Positions 1-8,753 of a stretch of 39,463 nt of DNA are shown in pieces (the first letter of the stretch is position 1; the number at the start of each line of letters is the position of its first letter). The stretch comes from an uncultured Oscillospiraceae bacterium (GTDB lineage Bacteria > Bacillota > Clostridia > Oscillospirales > Ruminococcaceae). The translations under genes were made by a program, and so were the position numbers. Location: the NCBI GenBank assembly GCA_910577365.1, contig CAJTMU010000012.1, positions 1 to 39,463 of the forward strand. Direction: 5' to 3'. The notes beneath the pieces were generated by a model. That model was not told where the DNA came from. It saw only the letters and a list, made by a program, of their open reading frames with translations, and did not search any database.

Positions 1-932
1 TTAACGCACATCACCGCCGCCTGTACCGCGTTGGAAACGTTGTACAGTCCCGTCATGGCAAATCGCACTGGATAACTCTTTTTCGCAGCCTTATCGGTCA
101 GAATGAACTCCGCGCGGTCAGGGAACATCTTCACTGTCTCGGTGTAATAATCCGCAGTGCCGTAAACTGAGGTCGTGATATACGGAATATTGTTTTCTCG
201 GCAGTATTCCGCTATCCTGCTGCCGTACTCGTCGTCGATATTTATTACCGCCGCGCCGCCCATGTCGAAAAGCGCACGCTTGGCAAGAAAATAACTCTCC
301 ATATCTCCATGATAGTCCAGATGGTCGCGCGTGAGATTGGTGAACGCTGCCGCTGCAAAGCGCTCCGCGGAGAAGCGGTATTGCGCCAGTGCCTGCGATG
401 AAGCCTCCATAAAGCAATAATGCGTGCCTATCTCCGCCATTTCCGCAAAAAGCTCGTAAAGCCGCTTCGGTTCGGGATTGGTGGGCGGTCCCTCATGGGA
501 ATATACCAGGCCTTTTCCTGTATCGACACCCAGAGTTCCGATAATGGCGGTCTGATAACCGAGAAGCCGCGTTATTTGTCCGCAAAGGTTCACAACGGTG
601 GTCTTGCCGTTAGTCCCCGTGACCGCGCCCAGCTTTATTTTATCGGTCGGTCTTCCGTAGAACGCAGACAGCAGGTGCGAATACAGCTCCCGCGGATTAT
701 CAACGGTTATCTCGCGCTCAAGCCCGAGCCTGCGCCGCGTTACAACGACGCAGGCGCCCTTTTTCAGCATATCCGCCGCAGCGGAATGTCCGTCAAAGCT
801 CCTGCCCTCAATAGCCACGAACAGCGAACCCTCGCGCACTTCGCGGCTGTCCGAGGTCACTCCCGTAACCTTAAGCCCGCAAAGCTCCTTGTTAATATCG
901 CGGATTCCCGCAAAAATCTCTCCGACAGTCAT
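1..932 (-). CDS. murE: UDP-N-acetylmuramyl-tripeptide synthetase MurE (partial)
   Basis: MurE adds the third amino acid of the peptidoglycan stem peptide to UDP-MurNAc-L-Ala-D-Glu in the cytoplasm, using ATP. About 310 N-terminal residues are present out of roughly 490; the window edge cuts off the rest. The Mur ligase ATP-binding motif GTNGKTT lies near residues 106-112, and the N-terminal part has the SDSREV stretch typical of MurE. The following YCFMEASSQAL and FTNLTRDHLDYHGD stretches match the MurE central domain. The ATG at 932 follows GGTGAG at close spacing. It is the last visible gene of the dcw cluster, about 200 bases downstream of the PBP gene. The C-terminal domain that chooses between diaminopimelate and lysine is not visible. 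Confidence 0.93.
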   Translation of the reverse strand, partial: MTVGEIFAGIRDINKELCGLKVTGVTSDSREVREGSLFVAIEGRSFDGHSAAADMLKKGACVVVTRRRLGLEREITVDNPRELYSHLLSAFYGRPTDKIKLGAVTGTNGKTTVVNLCGQITRLLGYQTAIIGTLGVDTGKGLVYSHEGPPTNPEPKRLYELFAEMAEIGTHYCFMEASSQALAQYRFSAERFAAAAFTNLTRDHLDYHGDMESYFLAKRALFDMGGAAVINIDDEYGSRIAEYCRENNIPYITTSVYGTADYYTETVKMFPDRAEFILTDKAAKKSYPVRFAMTGLYNVSNAVQAAVMCV

Positions 933-977
933 AATCTCACCAACTAACTGTTATAAAATTTACAGCATGTAAATAAT

Positions 978-1105
978 GTGTTGATTTAAGCTGATTTATT
1001 TTAAATTTATTTTTCAGCGGTCCGCCTTACACGGCTCATTCCGCTTTGTGTAACAAACCGTGTAAGGCTCTCGCGAAAAATTTTTGCAGCAATATTGCAT
1101 TACTT
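978..1105 (+). repeat. Dispersed intergenic repeat, copy A
   Basis: This copy lies between the PBP gene and murE. It opens with GTGTTGATTTAAGCTGATTT, runs into an AT-rich AAATTT segment, and continues with a palindromic part (CCTTACACGG and CCGTGTAAGG arms) and a CTCGCGAAAAATTT tail. The same order of blocks occurs at 20456-20590 and, reversed, at 33444-33524. Confidence 0.5.
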
Positions 1106-1138
1106 TTTCTACAATCTGAAATTTATAATGCTATTCTA

Positions 1139-3565
1139 CTATGCTACTCCATCGGGATCGTTCACCTGGAACGTCACCTCAATAACATTACCCTTATAAA
1201 GCTCCGCGCCGCTCTCATAGCTCTGCATAACAGCCACCGCTTCGACATTTTCCGCCGCACCGCCGGATATCTTGATGTTGAACCCCGCATTGGTAAGCTC
1301 CGTGTTTGCCTGCGCTACGGTCATGCCAATAACATTGGGCACGATACCTACCTCCATGTCGTATTCACTGCCGAGATAAAGCACCACAGTAGAGCCTTTT
1401 GGTGCAGTAACGCCCGCTGAGGGTATCTGTGTGGATACAGTCGCGCTGCTTGATGAGTTTCCAACGATCCTTACCTTAAAACCCTGCGCCGCAAGAGAGC
1501 TTTCCGCGCGAAGCGACTCCGTGCCAAGAACATAAGGCACTACCGCGTCCATCTTTGCCTGTTCCTCAGCAGTATATGTGGGATAAATGCCCAGATGCTC
1601 CAGACCCTCCTTGAACACCGCCGAAACAACGGGCGCGGCAACCGCCGAACCGTAGTACTGCGGTCCGGTGGGAGTGTCCACCATAACAAGCATAACTATC
1701 TCAGGATTATCCGCAGGCGCGAACGCCGCGAAAGAGGAGACGTAGGTCATATGTGCTCCCGCCGCTTTGCCGCCCGCCGCGTTGTATTCATCTATTTTTT
1801 CGGTGGTTCCCGATTTTCCTCCTATGCGGTATCCACTTATATAGGCGTTGGTACCTCCGTTTGCTTCAACAACATTCTCAAGAATGCTTCTCATCTGTAT
1901 CGAAGTTTCCTCCGAAATTACCTGCCGCTTTATCTGCGGCTGTATGGTTTCTACAACATTGCCGTCGCTGTCGAGTATCTTATCCACCAGATGTGGAGTA
2001 ACCAGATATCCGCCGTTTACGATTGCGCAAAGAGCAGTCGCCATCTGAATAGGAGTGACCTTGTTGGTCTGTCCGAAAGAAGAGGACGCAAGCTCTACGG
2101 GTCCCATATTGTCACGGTTCACATACAAACTTCTCGATTCGCCGGGCAGGTCAATGCCCGTAGGCTCGGTAAAGCCGAACGCCTCAAAATAATCACAGAA
2201 TTTCTCCGCACCGAGCGCCTGCCCTATCGCTATAAACGAAGGATTACAAGACTTTGTTACCGCATTCTGAAGATCAACTGTGCCGTGTCCCGCGCTGCTC
2301 CAACAATGAATCTTGGTACCCGCGACCTCAGCGACTCCGTGACAGGAGAAGCTGGAATTGAGGCTAACTACTTCCTCCTCCAGCGCGCTGGCACAGGTTA
2401 CAGTCTTGAAAACCGAACCGGGATAGTAAAGCTCAGTTATTGCCTTGTTCTTCCACTGCTGCTCACGCAGGGTTGCTTCAAGCCCATCTATTTCCTCTTC
2501 CTCCGCGCCTGAGGCGGTAAGCTCCTCAAGCTGCTGCTTATCGTACTCACTCAGCAGCGTGGACGGAGTGTTCAGATTATAGGTTGGCGCGGTTTCCATC
2601 GCAAGCACCGCCCCCGTGTTGCAGTTCATTATTATGCCGCACGCGCGGTTTATAACCGAGTGCTGCGAAATGCACATATCAAGGTTCTTCTGAAGATAAT
2701 GCTGAAGCACCTCGTCCAAGGTAAGCACAAGGCTGTATCCATCCACCGCGGAATAATAGAAATCACCGCCGTTATCCGCCGCTTGCCCTATGCCATTTCG
2801 TGTATATACTGCCTTTCCGTCCGTACCGCTCAGATAGTCGTCATAGTACGCCTCAAGACCATATACCCCGTCACCGTCAAAATTGGTAAATCCGATTATG
2901 CTCGCCGCAAGCGTTTCATTGGGGTAGTAGCGCTTACTGCTTTCCTCGGCAATAACGCAGTCCGCACGTATCTCATTTTCCGCAAGAAACGTATTTATTA
3001 GCGTGGTCTGCGGTTTTTCCACCTTACGCTGTACTATGTAATATTCGTTTCCGATATTTTCACAGGCTTTCAGGAGCTTTTCTTTGTCGGCGTCCAGTAT
3101 CTCCGCCAGACCGGAACTTATTACCTCCTTAAGCTCCACATAAGGCTTAAGCGGATCTCTGTCCTCTTCTTTGGAAAGTGCCCATCTCTCCTTATCCTTC
3201 TCATACTGCTTTTTAGCTTCCTCGTTAGCCTCGTAAATAGCTTTAGGCGAGATGATGATATCCCACACCGTCGAGCTTTGCGCCAGCACAGTTCCGTTTG
3301 CGTCGTAAATAGAACCGCGGCTTGCCTTTATAGTAAGCGTTGACATCTGCTGACTTCCCGCCAGCATGCGCCACCTGTCGCCGTCCAGAACCGTGTATTT
3401 CAGAAGGAAAAAGCCGACATAGCAGGAAAGAACCATAACCAACACCAGCACTACTATCTGCCTGCCGCGGATACCTATCCAAGGCTTTTTGTTGACTTCA
3501 TCCGCGTCCCATTCCTTCAGCTTATCCCATGCTTTTCCAGTGTAATATCGAAAATCCTTCTTCAT
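1139..3565 (-). CDS. Class B penicillin-binding protein with PASTA domains (SpoVD/FtsI type)
   Basis: A D,D-transpeptidase that cross-links peptidoglycan outside the membrane at the septum or, in the SpoVD branch, in the spore cortex. The product is 808 residues. It has a basic cytoplasmic N-terminus, one membrane segment near residues 36-57, a dimerisation region with RGSIYDANG, and a transpeptidase domain. The catalytic triplets are SVFK near 384, SCN near 439 and KSG near 584. Two PASTA repeats follow, near 682-734 and 740-799. The ATG at 3565 (MKKDF) sits behind GGGTGG; the longer frame would need a GTG with no ribosome site. Its place between ftsL and murE and its PASTA tail fit either spoVD or pbpB/ftsI, and no second PBP gene is visible beside it. 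Family certain, exact paralogue not. Confidence 0.9.
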   Translation of the reverse strand: MKKDFRYYTGKAWDKLKEWDADEVNKKPWIGIRGRQIVVLVLVMVLSCYVGFFLLKYTVLDGDRWRMLAGSQQMSTLTIKASRGSIYDANGTVLAQSSTVWDIIISPKAIYEANEEAKKQYEKDKERWALSKEEDRDPLKPYVELKEVISSGLAEILDADKEKLLKACENIGNEYYIVQRKVEKPQTTLINTFLAENEIRADCVIAEESSKRYYPNETLAASIIGFTNFDGDGVYGLEAYYDDYLSGTDGKAVYTRNGIGQAADNGGDFYYSAVDGYSLVLTLDEVLQHYLQKNLDMCISQHSVINRACGIIMNCNTGAVLAMETAPTYNLNTPSTLLSEYDKQQLEELTASGAEEEEIDGLEATLREQQWKNKAITELYYPGSVFKTVTCASALEEEVVSLNSSFSCHGVAEVAGTKIHCWSSAGHGTVDLQNAVTKSCNPSFIAIGQALGAEKFCDYFEAFGFTEPTGIDLPGESRSLYVNRDNMGPVELASSSFGQTNKVTPIQMATALCAIVNGGYLVTPHLVDKILDSDGNVVETIQPQIKRQVISEETSIQMRSILENVVEANGGTNAYISGYRIGGKSGTTEKIDEYNAAGGKAAGAHMTYVSSFAAFAPADNPEIVMLVMVDTPTGPQYYGSAVAAPVVSAVFKEGLEHLGIYPTYTAEEQAKMDAVVPYVLGTESLRAESSLAAQGFKVRIVGNSSSSATVSTQIPSAGVTAPKGSTVVLYLGSEYDMEVGIVPNVIGMTVAQANTELTNAGFNIKISGGAAENVEAVAVMQSYESGAELYKGNVIEVTFQVNDPDGVA

Positions 3566-3612
3566 CTGACACCACCCGACTTTTCTCACAATTCAAACAT
3601 TTAAAAACAAGC

Positions 3613-3669
3613 GGTCAGAATTAAGAGGAAAGGGAATTGAACCTTCCCGAACCCCTCTTACCTCTGACC
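3613..3669 (-). other. Long nested stem-loop between ftsL and the PBP gene
   Basis: On the minus strand an outer 7-bp stem GGTCAGA/TCTGACC encloses a second 7-bp stem TAAGAGG/CCTCTTA. That in turn encloses GGGAA/TTCCC around GGTTCAA. The 57-nt structure lies inside the dcw transcript, roughly 50 bases upstream of the PBP start. There is no T-run, so it is not a classical terminator. It may be a processing or mRNA-stability site, or a small mobile palindrome. Confidence 0.6.
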
Positions 3670-3725
3670 CCCGAATCTCTATCGCAACGGATTATCAAGG
3701 GCTTGTTCACCCCTATTTTATGCCG

Positions 3726-4220
3726 TTATAATCCAATGTATTCCAGAACGTTCTCAAACCAGTTCTTTATGCTTCCGAAGAACCCGCCTGAGTCATCGTG
3801 CTCAACCTCTATAAGACTTTCGGTGTTTACGCTGATATATTTTTTCTGCGCGCCCGTAACCTTTTGCATGCCCAACTCCTCGGTAGCATACTGTTCTATA
3901 TAGCCTATGCTCACCTTATAATCAAGCTGGCTTCTCAGAAGGGAATTGTCGTTTACAGCGTCATTGTACTCTGCACGCTGCTGCGCAACCATACGCGCCA
4001 TATCATCCTTACGGGTATTGAAATAGTTTGCCGTGAAAAAAGCCGCAAAAACCGCAGCCGCGCAGGCAATCACCTTAATGCGCGATCCGCTGCGCGAAAC
4101 GCTAACGCGTGCCATTTTTATCCCGCCCGCGGCAGCTTTTTCCTTTTCTCTTTCATGGTGCTGGCGTTCGCTGTCATCAAACAGAGAAAGATCATACGCC
4201 AGATTATCCTGCATATTCAA
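3726..4220 (-). CDS. ftsL: Cell division protein FtsL-like
   Basis: A small bitopic division protein, normally a partner of FtsB/DivIC and FtsQ/DivIB that recruits the septal synthase. The product is 164 residues: a charged cytoplasmic segment of about 45, one membrane helix near 48-65 (IKVIACAAAVFAAFFTANYF), then a coiled-coil stretch and the YATEELGMQK motif typical of FtsL/DivIC. The TTG at 4220 is 7 nt behind GGAGGGG, whereas the next ATG (4214) is 13 nt away, so the TTG looks like the true start. The call rests on topology and position between rsmH and the PBP gene, since sequence is poorly conserved in this family. Confidence 0.82.
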   Translation of the reverse strand: MNMQDNLAYDLSLFDDSERQHHEREKEKAAAGGIKMARVSVSRSGSRIKVIACAAAVFAAFFTANYFNTRKDDMARMVAQQRAEYNDAVNDNSLLRSQLDYKVSIGYIEQYATEELGMQKVTGAQKKYISVNTESLIEVEHDDSGGFFGSIKNWFENVLEYIGL

Positions 4221-4290
4221 TATATTTCCCCTCCGATTCCACGGATCACTTTAAAAATCCCATTAAAAGATCGAAGCAATTCCACGATCC

Positions 4291-5214
4291 CTATTCTGTT
4301 TTTTCTATAATCCTCAGCTTTGCGCTGCGGCTTCGGCTGTTCTCGGACAGCTCATCTCTACCCGCGGTCAGCGGCTTTTTCGTGATAAGCCGTCCCCTCG
4401 GCATCCTGCCGCACACGCATACGGGAAATTCCGGCGGGCATACGCACCCCGTACAGAAATCCCTGAAGCGATTCTTTACTATCCTGTCTTCCAAAGAATG
4501 AAAGGTTATAACAGCCATTCTCCCGCCTCTTTTAAGAGAGTCAAAGCCTGCGTTGAGCACTGTTTCCAGCGCTTCAAGCTCGCTGTTCACCTCTATTCTT
4601 ATCGCCTGAAAGCTCTTTCGGCACGGATTTTTTTCACGCCTGTATGCGGCGGGAACGCTGCTTTTGATTATCTCCGCCAGTTCGCCCGTGGTTTCTATGG
4701 GCTTCGCTGCGCGGGCGTTTACTATCCCCTGCGCTATCTTCGGCGCAAATTTCTCCTCACCGAACTCATACAAAATTTTCCGCAGCTCCTCAAAGCCGTA
4801 TTCGTTCACAACATCGCGTGCGGAGAGTCCCTCTCCGCTCATACGCATATCCAGCGGCGCGTCATTATGGTATGAAAACCCGCGCTCCGCTGTGTCCAGC
4901 TGATATGAAGATACCCCCAAGTCAGCCATAATCCCGTCCAGAGCCTCTATCCCCAGCTCTTTCAAGGCTTCTCTCAATTCTCTGAAGTTTCTCTTCACAA
5001 AGGTCACAGGATAGCCTTTCAACCGCTCCCCAGCGGCTTTAATGGCATCTGGATCTTGATCAAAGCACACCAGACGTCCCCCGTTCAAGCGCTTTGCAAG
5101 CTCCAGACTATGACCCCCGCCGCCCGTAGTAAGGTCGGCGTAAATTCCTTTGGGATCAGTGAACACTCCGTCCACCGTTTCTTTAAGCAGTACAGAAATA
5201 TGCGAAAAATCCAT
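4291..5214 (-). CDS. rsmH: 16S rRNA (cytosine1402-N4)-methyltransferase
   Basis: RsmH (MraW) uses S-adenosylmethionine to methylate N4 of C1402 in the 16S rRNA decoding centre. The 307 residues are normal for the family. The first domain holds the cofactor loop TTGGGGHSLEL near 28-38 and the family motif MADLGVSSYQLD near 95-106; the C-terminus has AVITFHSLEDRIVK. The start codon overlaps the mraZ stop by one base (TGATG), so translation is probably coupled. It is the second gene of the dcw operon. Confidence 0.97.
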   Translation of the reverse strand: MDFSHISVLLKETVDGVFTDPKGIYADLTTGGGGHSLELAKRLNGGRLVCFDQDPDAIKAAGERLKGYPVTFVKRNFRELREALKELGIEALDGIMADLGVSSYQLDTAERGFSYHNDAPLDMRMSGEGLSARDVVNEYGFEELRKILYEFGEEKFAPKIAQGIVNARAAKPIETTGELAEIIKSSVPAAYRREKNPCRKSFQAIRIEVNSELEALETVLNAGFDSLKRGGRMAVITFHSLEDRIVKNRFRDFCTGCVCPPEFPVCVCGRMPRGRLITKKPLTAGRDELSENSRSRSAKLRIIEKTE

Positions 5215-5633
5215 CAGATGCCAAGCTCCTCCGCAAAGGCGGAAATATCGTCGGGAGTAGTAACACTGTTATATTTCTCCCAGCTCGCCTTGTCCCAGAT
5301 CTCGGCGCGGTCGTTTATCCCCACGACCACGACCTCGCTTGTTATTCCCGCGTAGCTTCTCAACGCAGGCGCTATCGCGATTCTTCCCTGCTTATCCGGC
5401 TCTGCCTCGCAGGCGCTGCCGAAAATGAATCTTTCCACCGGCAAAGCTATTTTCGAGGGCTTTCCTTTAAGGCTTTCCCTCAGGTCGTTCCAGCTTTTTT
5501 CAGTGTAAACTGTAAGACATCTTTCATTAAAGCTCTTGGAAATATAGAAATGCTCCCCGAACTCGTCGCGCAGCTTTGCAGGGAAATTCATTCTTCCCTT
5601 TGCGTCCACTGTATGCTCGAACTCGCCGTACAT
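5214..5633 (-). CDS. mraZ: Division/cell-wall cluster regulator MraZ
   Basis: MraZ is an AbrB-fold DNA-binding protein that usually represses its own dcw operon. The 139 residues contain the two tandem SpoVT/AbrB-like repeats, marked by VDAKGRMNFPAKLR near 10-23 and PDKQGRIAIAPALR near 79-92. A strong GGGGGAG ribosome site precedes the ATG. It is the first gene of the dcw operon, with a good sigma-A promoter and MraZ-box-like repeats upstream at 5780-5851, consistent with autoregulation. Confidence 0.97.
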   Translation of the reverse strand: MYGEFEHTVDAKGRMNFPAKLRDEFGEHFYISKSFNERCLTVYTEKSWNDLRESLKGKPSKIALPVERFIFGSACEAEPDKQGRIAIAPALRSYAGITSEVVVVGINDRAEIWDKASWEKYNSVTTPDDISAFAEELGI

Positions 5634-5779
5634 TTCTACTCCCCCTTTCCGCCAAGCCTTAATTCCCCTTGAAAAATGCCCTGTCCGTCCTCCTCAGACG
5701 GGATTTCCGTAGATTTTAATTTTATTTTCCCTGATTTCCGCGGGTAAGTAAGCAGTCTATGTATTTTTAATGAACTTTT

Positions 5780-5816
5780 CACCAAAACAGTGTAAAATCT
5801 CACCACTTTTCCCCAC
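5780..5816 (-). promoter_or_regulatory. MraZ-box-like operator of the dcw operon
   Basis: Reading the minus strand, GTGGGG and GTGGTG sit exactly 10 bases apart, and a third TTGGTG follows two turns later. Tandem TGGTG/TGGGG repeats at helical-turn spacing upstream of mraZ are the known MraZ binding site. They lie just downstream of the predicted promoter. Confidence 0.75.
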
Positions 5817-5822
5817 TATTAA

Positions 5823-5851
5823 ATTATAACCTGACTTTCAATTTTTTGCAA
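5823..5851 (-). promoter_or_regulatory. Sigma-A promoter of the dcw operon
   Basis: Minus-strand -35 TTGCAA (5851-5846), 17-base spacer and -10 TATAAT (5828-5823). Transcription would begin near 5816, at the MraZ repeats, about 180 bases before the mraZ start. Confidence 0.75.
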
Positions 5852-6257
5852 GGGGTAACAAGCAAATATTTTCAAAAATAAAAACAAAAGTTTTGTTCAT
5901 ATTTTTGTGCACTTTTAACAAAAAAAATCTTTTAAAGCATTAATGAGGTGTCAAAAAATCGTCATTTTTTACAATATATAGACAAACCAAACACGCCTCT
6001 CTCTATATGTTGGGGTTCAGACGGGCGTTTCGAACGCTGTTCACACAAGACTTTAAAGAGGAACACCGCAAAAAAATAACGGCGCTCAGAAAAGCGCCGA
6101 TAATTGATTATTTACAAAACACATAAAAATAAGGACTTTGTGCAGCAAATTTCTTTTTATGTAAGCCTAAATAATACCCTTACTTTACGCAAACATTTGT
6201 TAACCATTTCACTAACTATCTTATGCTGCATTAAATTGCCAAAATAGCGCACAAAAT
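5852..6257. other. Intergenic region between the dcw promoter and the SUKH/TPR gene
   Basis: AT-rich DNA. It contains the terminator at 6068-6099, a short palindrome GCGTTTCGAACGC near 6025, and an AAAAAATCGTCATTTTTT palindrome near 5954. I see no coding sequence in it. Confidence 0.5.
6068..6099 (-). terminator. Terminator of the polyamine-region transcript
   Basis: Minus-strand stem CGGCGCT/AGCGCCG with a 6-base loop, followed by TTATTTTTTT. It lies about 160 bases past the SUKH/TPR stop codon. Confidence 0.8.
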
Positions 6258-7544
6258 CTACTGATTTTCCATTTTCTTTTTATCCATCTCTTTTTTTCTG
6301 CGTCTCGCCTCACCGCGCATCTGCTGAGCGCGGGCTATCTCGTATTTGCAGCCCGAATCGTGCGGGTCTTTCTGAAACTGCTCAAGAGCCTTGTTGCACA
6401 ACTCCATTATTTCTTCAGGGTCGCCATTGCGCTTAACAAGAGCTTTTGCACGGTTGCAGTAAATGCTGCCGATACCGTAACAGTCATCGGGCATATATTC
6501 AAGCCGTATCTTCATTGCTCTGTCTTCCATATCGCGGCTCTTTTCGGGCTGATTGGTATCAAAGTAGAAGTTCGCCATAGCTTCAAAGTAGTTTGAAGCG
6601 TTCTCGGGGTCATCGGCAATGCTGCCCTCTATGGCGGGTATTCCCTTATTATACCATTCCTCCGCCTCTTCGAGTCTGTTCAGCGCCCAAAGGCAACGAC
6701 CCGCCAACTTATATTTCTCAGCAAGCACAAGCCCGTCCGCGCCCGCATCGTCAAGACGCGAAATCATTTCCATAAGCAGCTCCAGCGCGTGGTTAAAGTC
6801 GCAATTCAAAGAGTTCATGTAAAATTCTGCGGCAAACAGCTCTTCAAGCTCCTCATCGCTTACCGAGGAATACCTTTCCGCCGCTTCCTCCTCAGGGGAT
6901 TTTCTGGTTGCGATTTGAAGCCGATACCCCTCATCGGAATGCGTCATGACGATAAACGCGCCGTTCTCCTCATCATAGCATATTGAGCAGTAATGCGTTT
7001 CATCAATTTCTGAAATGATTTTTTTACTGTCTATCCCCCGAACTTTCATTACTGCGTACATTTCCGGCTCGTTGTAGGCATATGAGTCGGATGTCGTATA
7101 CAATTGTGAGCAGAACATTGTTATGAATACTTCCGTAAGCGTCGCGTCAATGGGACTCCACATAACGCCTTCCTCTGTTTCCTCTCCAAAGGCTACGGGA
7201 TAATTTTCGTATTCCGGCTCTATCGCCACCCAGTAGCGGCATTCCTCGCCAGTTTCTCCGTCCGGCGCATTCAAAGCGCCTATCACCAGAAGATGGATTT
7301 CCTCATCGCCTGCCGTAAGCTCAACTGTTCCCATTCCATCGGGTCCGAACAGCCGATATCCATTAGCATGAGTGTTTATGGAAAGATAACCATAATTTTC
7401 CAAAAACTCTCTCAGGGGCGGAGGAACAACCAGCCCGCGCTTCTTCTCATTCTTGATAAAATCGCCGTTCCACACGCCGTGCCTTTCCCCGCCATAGTAC
7501 AGTTTGATTGCCTCCAGCGGGTGAAGATTGTACAAAATCGCCAT
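6258..7544 (-). CDS. SUKH-like (SMI1/KNR4) N-terminus fused to TPR repeats
   Basis: A 428-residue soluble protein of unknown function. The N-terminal 150 residues resemble the SMI1/KNR4 (SUKH) fold: VVPPPLREFLENYG near 39-52 matches the usual lPxxyrxfLxxxG core, and an acidic, aromatic-rich region follows. From about residue 230 to the end the sequence is helical and TPR-like (ALELLMEMISRLDDAGA, LAGRCLWALNRLEEAEEWYNKG). The tail is highly charged. SUKH proteins are known immunity and scaffold proteins in polymorphic toxin systems, but no toxin is visible here. The start lies one base after the nspC stop, with AAGGGAGG inside the end of nspC, so it is cotranscribed with nspC. The SUKH call is by eye and moderately secure. 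Confidence 0.7.
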   Translation of the reverse strand: MAILYNLHPLEAIKLYYGGERHGVWNGDFIKNEKKRGLVVPPPLREFLENYGYLSINTHANGYRLFGPDGMGTVELTAGDEEIHLLVIGALNAPDGETGEECRYWVAIEPEYENYPVAFGEETEEGVMWSPIDATLTEVFITMFCSQLYTTSDSYAYNEPEMYAVMKVRGIDSKKIISEIDETHYCSICYDEENGAFIVMTHSDEGYRLQIATRKSPEEEAAERYSSVSDEELEELFAAEFYMNSLNCDFNHALELLMEMISRLDDAGADGLVLAEKYKLAGRCLWALNRLEEAEEWYNKGIPAIEGSIADDPENASNYFEAMANFYFDTNQPEKSRDMEDRAMKIRLEYMPDDCYGIGSIYCNRAKALVKRNGDPEEIMELCNKALEQFQKDPHDSGCKYEIARAQQMRGEARRRKKEMDKKKMENQ

Positions 7545-8696
7545 TTAAGACAGCCTCCCTTTAAAGTCATTATAGTTAAATTTTTTTATAAGATCCGGCT
7601 CTCCGTTCTCCCTAAGGAGATAAACGGAGGGCAGCTTCATGCCGTTGAACGTGTTGTTTTTGCACATGGAATAAATAGCCATGTCCTCAAAAACAAGTCT
7701 GTCACCCTCATGCAGCGGGCTGTCAAATGAGTAATCCCCGATAATATCCCCCGCAAGGCAGGTGTTGCCGCCCAGACGATATGTGTATTCTTTTTCGTCG
7801 GGCATACCCGCGCCGACTATATTCGGGCGGTAGGGCATTTCCAGCACGTCGGGCATATGGCACGCCGCCGACGCGTCAGTTATCGCGATATCGCGTCCGT
7901 TACGGAAAGTGTCAAGAACGGTCGTGACAAGATAGCCCGCATTGAGCGCGACCGCCTCCCCCGGCTCAAGGTACACCTCCAACCCATAGGTTTCCTTAAT
8001 GCGCGTAACGCAATTTATCAGCAGCTCGATATTGTAACCCGAACGGGTTATGTGATGACCGCCGCCAAAATTCAGCCACTTTATCCTGTCAAACATAAAG
8101 CCGAATTTTTCCTCTACGTGCGGGAGAGTACGTGCCAGAGTTTCCGCGCCCTGCTCGCACATGGTATGAAAATGCAAACCGTCGATACCGTCGCAAAGCC
8201 TGATATCCGCCTTAAAATCCGCAAGAGTAACGCCCAGACGAGATCCTGAAGCGCATGGGTTGTATATCTCCGTTTCTATCTCACTGTATTCGGGATTTAT
8301 CCGTATTCCTGCCTGAATATACCGCTCAGCTCCGCGCACCCTATCGCGGTATTTCGCCCACTGGCGCGGTGAATTGAACACAATATGGTCGCACAGTGTC
8401 AGTATCTCGTCAAAATCCTCCTCAGGATATGCAGGAGAAAATATGTGATTTTCCCTGCCAAACGGCTTCGCCATCTCCTCAAAGCCGAGTCTCGCCTCGT
8501 ACAGCCCGCTTGCCGTGCAACCGTCAAGATACTCCGCGATAAGCGGATATACCGCGAACGCCGAAAACGCTTTTTGTGCCAGCAGTATCCTGCATCCCGC
8601 TTTCTCCCGGACGTATTTCAGCAGCTCCAAATTTTTGCGGAGCCGCTTTTCATCTATTACATAACATGGAGTGTTAACCTTGTATATCCAATCCAT
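7545..8696 (-). CDS. nspC: Carboxynorspermidine/carboxyspermidine decarboxylase
   Basis: A PLP enzyme of the alanine-racemase/ODC fold that removes the carboxylate from carboxynorspermidine or carboxyspermidine. This is the last step of the aspartate-semialdehyde route to norspermidine or spermidine. The 383 residues are the usual size. The PLP-binding lysine lies in LLAQKAFS (K42); WLNFGGGHH near residue 210 is the phosphate loop; EPGEAVALNAG near 250 and the DASAACHMPDVLEMPY stretch are characteristic of NspC. The ATG follows GAGGAA. The partner dehydrogenase is encoded at 9516-10718, separated only by a GrpB-family gene and a possible short ORF. The sequence cannot tell carboxynorspermidine from carboxyspermidine or carboxyaminopropylagmatine as substrate. 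Confidence 0.92.
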   Translation of the reverse strand: MDWIYKVNTPCYVIDEKRLRKNLELLKYVREKAGCRILLAQKAFSAFAVYPLIAEYLDGCTASGLYEARLGFEEMAKPFGRENHIFSPAYPEEDFDEILTLCDHIVFNSPRQWAKYRDRVRGAERYIQAGIRINPEYSEIETEIYNPCASGSRLGVTLADFKADIRLCDGIDGLHFHTMCEQGAETLARTLPHVEEKFGFMFDRIKWLNFGGGHHITRSGYNIELLINCVTRIKETYGLEVYLEPGEAVALNAGYLVTTVLDTFRNGRDIAITDASAACHMPDVLEMPYRPNIVGAGMPDEKEYTYRLGGNTCLAGDIIGDYSFDSPLHEGDRLVFEDMAIYSMCKNNTFNGMKLPSVYLLRENGEPDLIKKFNYNDFKGRLS

Positions 8697-8753
8697 ACCA
8701 TATTCCTCTGTATTATTAAAAATTTCCTATAATATAAAACGGAATTTAATGAT

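Noticed and set aside
1595..2512. A 305-codon plus-strand open frame opposite the PBP gene, and similar long frames opposite other genes.
   Set aside because: They are antisense shadows of clearly coding minus-strand genes, rich in Arg/His/Cys with no domain or ribosome site support.
3613..3669. Possible tRNA between ftsL and the PBP gene, because of a 7-bp outer stem and a GGTTCAATTCC-like loop.
   Set aside because: No D arm, anticodon arm or CCA-compatible geometry can be drawn; the stems are nested as one long hairpin and the length is only 57 bases.
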